Made by a program: the position numbers and the translations under genes. Positions 5,754 to 8,288 of a stretch of 8,288 bases of DNA are shown here, one piece after another. Below the pieces are notes generated by a model. The model saw nothing but the letters and a program-made list of their open reading frames with translations, did no database searches and had not been told where the DNA came from. Source of the DNA: Planctomycetales bacterium (lineage in GTDB: Bacteria > Planctomycetota > Planctomycetia > Planctomycetales > Planctomycetaceae); contig JAGVKR010000843.1 of NCBI GenBank assembly GCA_020050375.1, forward strand, positions 1 to 8,288, written 5' to 3'. Position 1 is the first letter of the stretch. Every line of letters starts with the position of its first letter.

Positions 5754-7187
5754 ATGAAACCCAAGGATTTCTTCGATTTGGCGAAGAAAAACAATGCCGA
5801 AATGATCGACCTGAAGTTCGTCGATATGCTCGGCACCTGGCAGCACTGCAGTTACCCCCTCGAAGAGTGGGACGAGGGGACGTTCGCGGACGGCGTCGGA
5901 TTCGACGGCTCGTCGATCCGCGGCTGGCAGGCGATCAACATGTCGGACATGCTGGCGATTCCCGAGGCGGCGACCGCCCGCATCGATCCGTTCTTCAAAG
6001 AGCCGACGATCAGCGTCATCGCCAACATCGTCGACCCGATCACCCGCCAGGAATACTCGCGCGATCCCCGGCACATCGCCCGCAAGGGTGTGGCGTACCT
6101 CAAGCAGACGGGAATCGCCGACACGGCCTACATCGGCCCCGAGCCGGAATTCTTCATCTTCGACGACGTGCGTTACAAGTCGGGGATGAACGGCCAGATG
6201 TACGAGGTCGATTCGTCGGAAGCGGCGTGGAACACCGCCAAGGCGCAAGGCGCGACGCTCGATTCGATCGTCCCCAACCTGGCCTCGAAGATCGCCGCCA
6301 AGGGGGGGTACTTCCCGGTCAGCCCGCAGGACACACTCGGCGACATTCGGGCCGAGATGGTCAATACGATGCGTAAGATCGGGATCGTGGTCGAGGCGCA
6401 TCACCACGAGGTGGCCACGGCCGGCCAGTGCGAGATCGACATGAAGTTCCAGGAACTGGTCAAGATGGGCGATCAGATGATGTGGTACAAGTACATCATC
6501 AAGAACGTCGCTCGTCGCCACGGCAAAACCGCGACCTTCATGCCCAAGCCGATCTTCGAGGACAACGGCTCGGGGATGCACACCCACTTCTCGCTGTGGA
6601 AAGGGAGCCAGCCGCTGTTTGCCGGTGAAAAATACGCCGGCATGAGCGACCTGGCCCTGAACGCGATCGGCGGTGTGCTCAAGCACGCTCGCGCGATTCT
6701 GGCGTTCGCCGCGCCAACGACCAACTCGTACAAGCGATTGGTCCCCGGCTTCGAAGCTCCGGTGAACCTGGCGATGTCGCAGCGGAACCGGTCGGCCTCC
6801 GTCCGCATTCCGATGTACTCGTCGAGCCCCAAGGCGAAGCGATTCGAGTTCCGCTGTCCGGACCCGAGTTGCAACCCGTATCTGAATTTCACCGCCATTC
6901 TCATGGCGGCGCTCGACGGAATTCAGAACAAGATCGATCCCGGCGAGCCGCTCGATCGCGACATCTACGAAATGAGCCCGGAGGAACTGGCCAAGACCAA
7001 CAAAACCCCCGGCTCGCTCGAAGAGGCGCTGTGCGCTCTCGAAGACGACCACGCCTTCCTCCTCAAGGGAGACGTCTTCACCGAAGACGTGATCGAGACG
7101 TGGATCAACTGGAAGCGCGAGAAGGAAATCGACCCGATGCGGCTCCGCCCGCATCCGTTCGAATTCGCGCTGTATTACGACAATTGA
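5754..7187 (+). CDS. glnA: Type I glutamine synthetase
   Basis: Makes glutamine from glutamate, ammonia and ATP; a dodecameric cytoplasmic enzyme and the main entry of nitrogen into metabolism. At 477 residues it has normal GSI length. Seen in order: DGSSIRGW (51-58, the Asp latch loop), GPEPEFFIF (128-136) with metal-binding Glu130 and Glu132, [16 protein letters not shown] (214-229) with Glu219 and Glu227, GSGMHTHFS (272-280) with His276, [14 protein letters not shown] (324-337) carrying the flap Glu334, [10 protein letters not shown] (344-353), and [11 protein letters not shown] (362-372) with Glu365 and Arg367. [11 protein letters not shown] (402-412) matches the adenylylation loop of GSI-beta enzymes, with Tyr405 at the modified position, so control by a GlnE-type adenylyltransferase is plausible. 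The start is fixed by AAGGAG 8 bases upstream. The stop codon lies in the first unit of a 16-base repeat. Confidence 0.97.
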   Translation: MKPKDFFDLAKKNNAEMIDLKFVDMLGTWQHCSYPLEEWDEGTFADGVGFDGSSIRGWQAINMSDMLAIPEAATARIDPFFKEPTISVIANIVDPITRQEYSRDPRHIARKGVAYLKQTGIADTAYIGPEPEFFIFDDVRYKSGMNGQMYEVDSSEAAWNTAKAQGATLDSIVPNLASKIAAKGGYFPVSPQDTLGDIRAEMVNTMRKIGIVVEAHHHEVATAGQCEIDMKFQELVKMGDQMMWYKYIIKNVARRHGKTATFMPKPIFEDNGSGMHTHFSLWKGSQPLFAGEKYAGMSDLALNAIGGVLKHARAILAFAAPTTNSYKRLVPGFEAPVNLAMSQRNRSASVRIPMYSSSPKAKRFEFRCPDPSCNPYLNFTAILMAALDGIQNKIDPGEPLDRDIYEMSPEELAKTNKTPGSLEEALCALEDDHAFLLKGDVFTEDVIETWINWKREKEIDPMRLRPHPFEFALYYDN

Positions 7188-7226
7188 GGACTACGACTAT
7201 TGAGTACGCGGACAATTGAGGACGTG
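7179..7226. repeat. Three imperfect 16-bp tandem units at the glnA stop
   Basis: Units start at 7179, 7195 and 7211. The first and third share GACAATTGAGGAC exactly; the middle one is GACTATTGAG followed by other bases. The first unit contains the last two codons and TGA stop of glnA, so the array looks like local duplication of the gene end. No function is evident. Confidence 0.7.
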
Positions 7227-7244
7227 CCGTCGTAATTGTTCTCT

Positions 7245-7271
7245 CCCTTCCCCCCCCTGCGGGGGGAAGGG
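7245..7271 (+). terminator. GC-rich hairpin after glnA, possible terminator or palindromic repeat
   Basis: CCCTTCCCCCC (7245-7255) pairs perfectly with GGGGGGAAGGG (7261-7271) around a 5-base loop: an 11-bp stem 58 bases after the glnA stop. There is no T tract after it, so it could equally be a member of the C/G-rich palindromic intergenic repeats common in GC-rich bacteria. Confidence 0.55.
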
Positions 7272-7281
7272 TCGGGAATGG

Positions 7282-7320
7282 GGGGCGATCGTTAATCGAC
7301 CCCGCTAACGCGAGTTGGCG
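7282..7320 (+). other. Two adjacent small hairpins, one with a GNRA loop
   Basis: GGGGCGAT (7282-7289) pairs with ATCG-a-CCCC (7295-7303, one bulged A). Immediately after, CGCTAAC (7303-7309) pairs with GTTGGCG (7314-7320; one G-U pair) closed by a GCGA tetraloop; both stems use base 7303. Together with the 7245-7271 stem this makes three consecutive hairpins, suggestive of a structured RNA but not matched to a known class. Confidence 0.4.
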
Positions 7321-7490
7321 TCATACTTCGCGCGGCACGGAATGGCACAATCGCCTCCCCCCCAACCTTCCCCGTGAAGAGACGTTGCGCCTTCAAGAGG
7401 GTCGCCGAGGGGAAGCGAGGCCGGGACTCGGCGTTCAACGAAAAGTGCGACTCGCACACGCCCTGCCGCTCTGATTTCCGTCGGTCTGGC

Positions 7491-7538
7491 CTTTTCCACT
7501 CCTGAGCTCTGCACCTCTACGACTCAATACCTGCGGGA
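7491..7538. repeat. Short octad array
   Basis: Units beginning with CT occur at 7491, 7499, 7507, 7515, 7523 and 7531, exactly 8 bases apart (for example CTCTGCAC at 7507 and CTCTACGA at 7515). The part around 7505-7524 resembles 7786-7805 in the main octad array (about 16 of 20 positions by eye), so the two look like copies of one repeat family. Confidence 0.65.
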
Positions 7539-7772
7539 GGCAAGCCTTCCGGGTATTTACCCGTTGTTCACACCCGTTCGGCGGCTATTTTCTACTGAGT
7601 GTCCAAAATCGGCGAATTTGCGCGCCCGATTCGCATCGAACTGACGTTTACAGGGATCTGAGGCCATCGCCGCGTCCTGACGTTCCCCTCCCGTCCCCCC
7701 GTTGCCAAGTGGGGGCAGAGGGGGGCGCGGCAGGAATCAGCGGTCGGGGGCAGGAAAACGTCGCGCTTACCT

Positions 7773-7883
7773 CTCTGATCTCTGTAGCTCTGCCCCTCTC
7801 GAACTATTGAACTCTTCAACCCTTCACCTCTGCTCCTCTGCATCTCAGTGCCTCTTCACCTCTGTGCCCCAGTCCCTCTCACA
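7773..7883. repeat. Main octad array, core CTCTG
   Basis: CTCTG occurs at 7773 and 7780, then units start every 8 bases without a slip at 7788, 7796, 7804, 7812, 7820, 7828, 7836, 7844, 7852, 7860, 7868 and 7876. The first four or five bases are conserved (CTCT[G/T/C]); the last three vary freely. This runs right up to the ribosome-binding site of the last gene and contains the GTG (7848) of its longest reading frame. Confidence 0.85.
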
Positions 7884-8288
7884 GGAAAGACGCATGCATG
7901 GCAGGAAAGCCAGCTCGCAACAGAAGCGGAAAGCCGACCAGACCAGACCAGACCAGACCAGACCAGACCGGCTGGCGAGCCAGCCGGTCGGCAGAACGGT
8001 CGTGCCATCAAGCCGGTTTGGAGTGCGACCCATCGGGAATTGTGGTTTGCGGGAGCGCTCGTGCTCAAGTTTGACCGGCTGGCTCCTTGTCAGATGCAAA
8101 TCCTGGAAGAATTTCAGCGGGAAGGGTGGCGGGTGCGGATCGACGACCCGCTCGCGCCGCGGTTGCGGGGGAACGCGAAAGAGCGGCTGCACAACGCGAT
8201 CAACGCGCTCAATCGAGGCCGGCTGGTCCCGACAATCCACTTCCGAATCGACGCCCGCTGCGCCGGAATCGAATGGGAACGAGTTTGA
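7848..8288 (+). CDS. Small conserved-type protein, start uncertain, possibly slippage-controlled
   Basis: The longest frame (146 codons) ends with TGA exactly at the window end. I do not know a function. From memory, the C-terminal about 90 residues, starting near KPVWSATHRELWFAG and containing LEEFQREGWRVRIDDPL, ERLHNAINALNRG and a final IEW, resemble a small protein family repeated in planctomycete genomes, helical with a possible winged-helix shape. The 5' part is not convincing coding DNA: codons 1-12 come from the octad array and codons about 30-41 from a GACCA tract. The GTG start has no Shine-Dalgarno. A good AGGAAAG (7883-7889) instead serves ATGs at 7894 and 7898, both out of frame with the conserved part. 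Losing one pentamer, or gaining one, would connect 7894 or 7898 respectively. It could also be an untranslated degenerate copy. Confidence 0.6.
   Translation: MPLHLCAPVPLTGKTHAWQESQLATEAESRPDQTRPDQTRPAGEPAGRQNGRAIKPVWSATHRELWFAGALVLKFDRLAPCQMQILEEFQREGWRVRIDDPLAPRLRGNAKERLHNAINALNRGRLVPTIHFRIDARCAGIEWERV
7883..7900 (+). promoter_or_regulatory. Ribosome-binding site with two overlapping ATGs, out of frame with the gene
   Basis: AGGAAAG at 7883-7889 places AGGA 7 bases before the ATG at 7894 and 11 before the ATG at 7898. In the present sequence the 7898 frame stops at 8072-8074 after 58 codons, and the 7894 frame stays open to the window end in a non-conserved frame. Neither reads the conserved domain. 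Confidence 0.5.
7936..7970. repeat. GACCA pentanucleotide tandem repeat
   Basis: Six perfect GACCA units (7936-7965) followed by a GACCG variant (7966-7970). A five-base unit shifts the reading frame with each gain or loss, as at slippage-controlled contingency loci. It lies between the probable start codons and the conserved part of the last gene. Confidence 0.95.
7966..7989. repeat. Perfect 10-bp stem palindrome (REP-like)
   Basis: GACCGGCTGG (7966-7975) pairs with CCAGCCGGTC (7980-7989) around a CGAG loop. It begins within the last unit of the pentamer tract. GACCGGCTGG recurs at 8073-8082 within the conserved part. It may be a REP-type palindrome or a stem that stalls polymerase next to the tandem repeat. 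Confidence 0.75.

Larger units (their letters stand above)
7188..7847. other. Gene-free region downstream of glnA
   Basis: No coding sequence can be supported. It contains a series of hairpins (7245-7320), an inverted CTTCCCC/GGGGAAG pair (about 7364-7370 and 7409-7415), a near-palindrome GTGCGACTCGCAC (about 7446-7458), a short octad array (7491-7538), a partial CAGG heptad run (7731-7754) and most of the main octad array. It reads like a landing or decay zone for short repeats, with a possible structured 3' UTR or small RNA just after glnA. Confidence 0.6.

Noticed and set aside
5640..7154. 504-codon minus-strand reading frame opposite glnA
   Set aside because: The protein opposite it is an unmistakable glutamine synthetase; the antisense frame is a GC-rich codon-bias artefact with no recognisable motif.
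7364..7415. CTTCCCC/GGGGAAG inverted pair as ends of a small transposon
   Set aside because: Only 7 bases, no target-site duplication and no coding content between; composition alone can explain it.
7773..7883. CRISPR array
   Set aside because: Units are 8 bases with a degenerate core; there are no 23-40 base repeats with unique spacers and no cas genes.

Overview
The window looks like chromosomal DNA from a planctomycete (Planctomycetota) or a close relative. This is an inference. It rests on the GC-rich coding style, a lipoprotein with no recognisable relatives outside that group, a degenerate sulfatase-fold protein, a small C-terminal protein of a type I remember as recurrent in planctomycetes, and intergenic DNA full of degenerate short-period repeats. 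There are no transposases, tRNAs, rRNAs or CRISPR arrays.

Layout. At the left edge a LipB-family gene runs leftward out of the window from 630. A 307-base divergent spacer (631-937) separates it from a rightward series: smpB (938-1423), a sulfatase-fold protein that seems to have lost its active site (1473-2846), a group-1 truncated haemoglobin (2890-3273), then, behind its own promoter, a predicted lipoprotein of unknown function (3449-4384). The lipoprotein gene converges on a class II fructose-bisphosphate aldolase gene on the minus strand (4392-5426); only 7 bases separate them, and one imperfect hairpin covers both stop codons. A 327-base divergent spacer follows, then type I glutamine synthetase glnA (5754-7187). 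A gene-free stretch of about 700 bases comes next, filled with hairpins and periodic repeats. The last gene is a small conserved-type protein ending exactly at 8288.

The genes do not form one pathway. smpB (ribosome rescue), fba (glycolysis and gluconeogenesis), glnA (nitrogen assimilation) and the LipB-like gene (lipoylation family) are housekeeping types sitting side by side. The unusual content is in the non-coding DNA and in two degenerate enzymes. Two intergenic inverted elements (about 782-896 and 2796-2873) are built on a strict 7-base period: CAGG heptads in the left arm and CCTG heptads in the right arm. A third array (7773-7883) has a strict 8-base period with core CTCTG. Right after it lies a tandem GACCA pentamer tract, in front of the conserved part of the last gene. 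That gene is out of frame with its only good ribosome-binding site and ATGs, which raises the possibility of a slippage-controlled (phase-variable) gene. The LipB-like protein lacks both members of the family's catalytic Cys/Lys dyad and has no lysine in 210 residues. The sulfatase-like protein lacks the nucleophile motif and the usual metal ligands.
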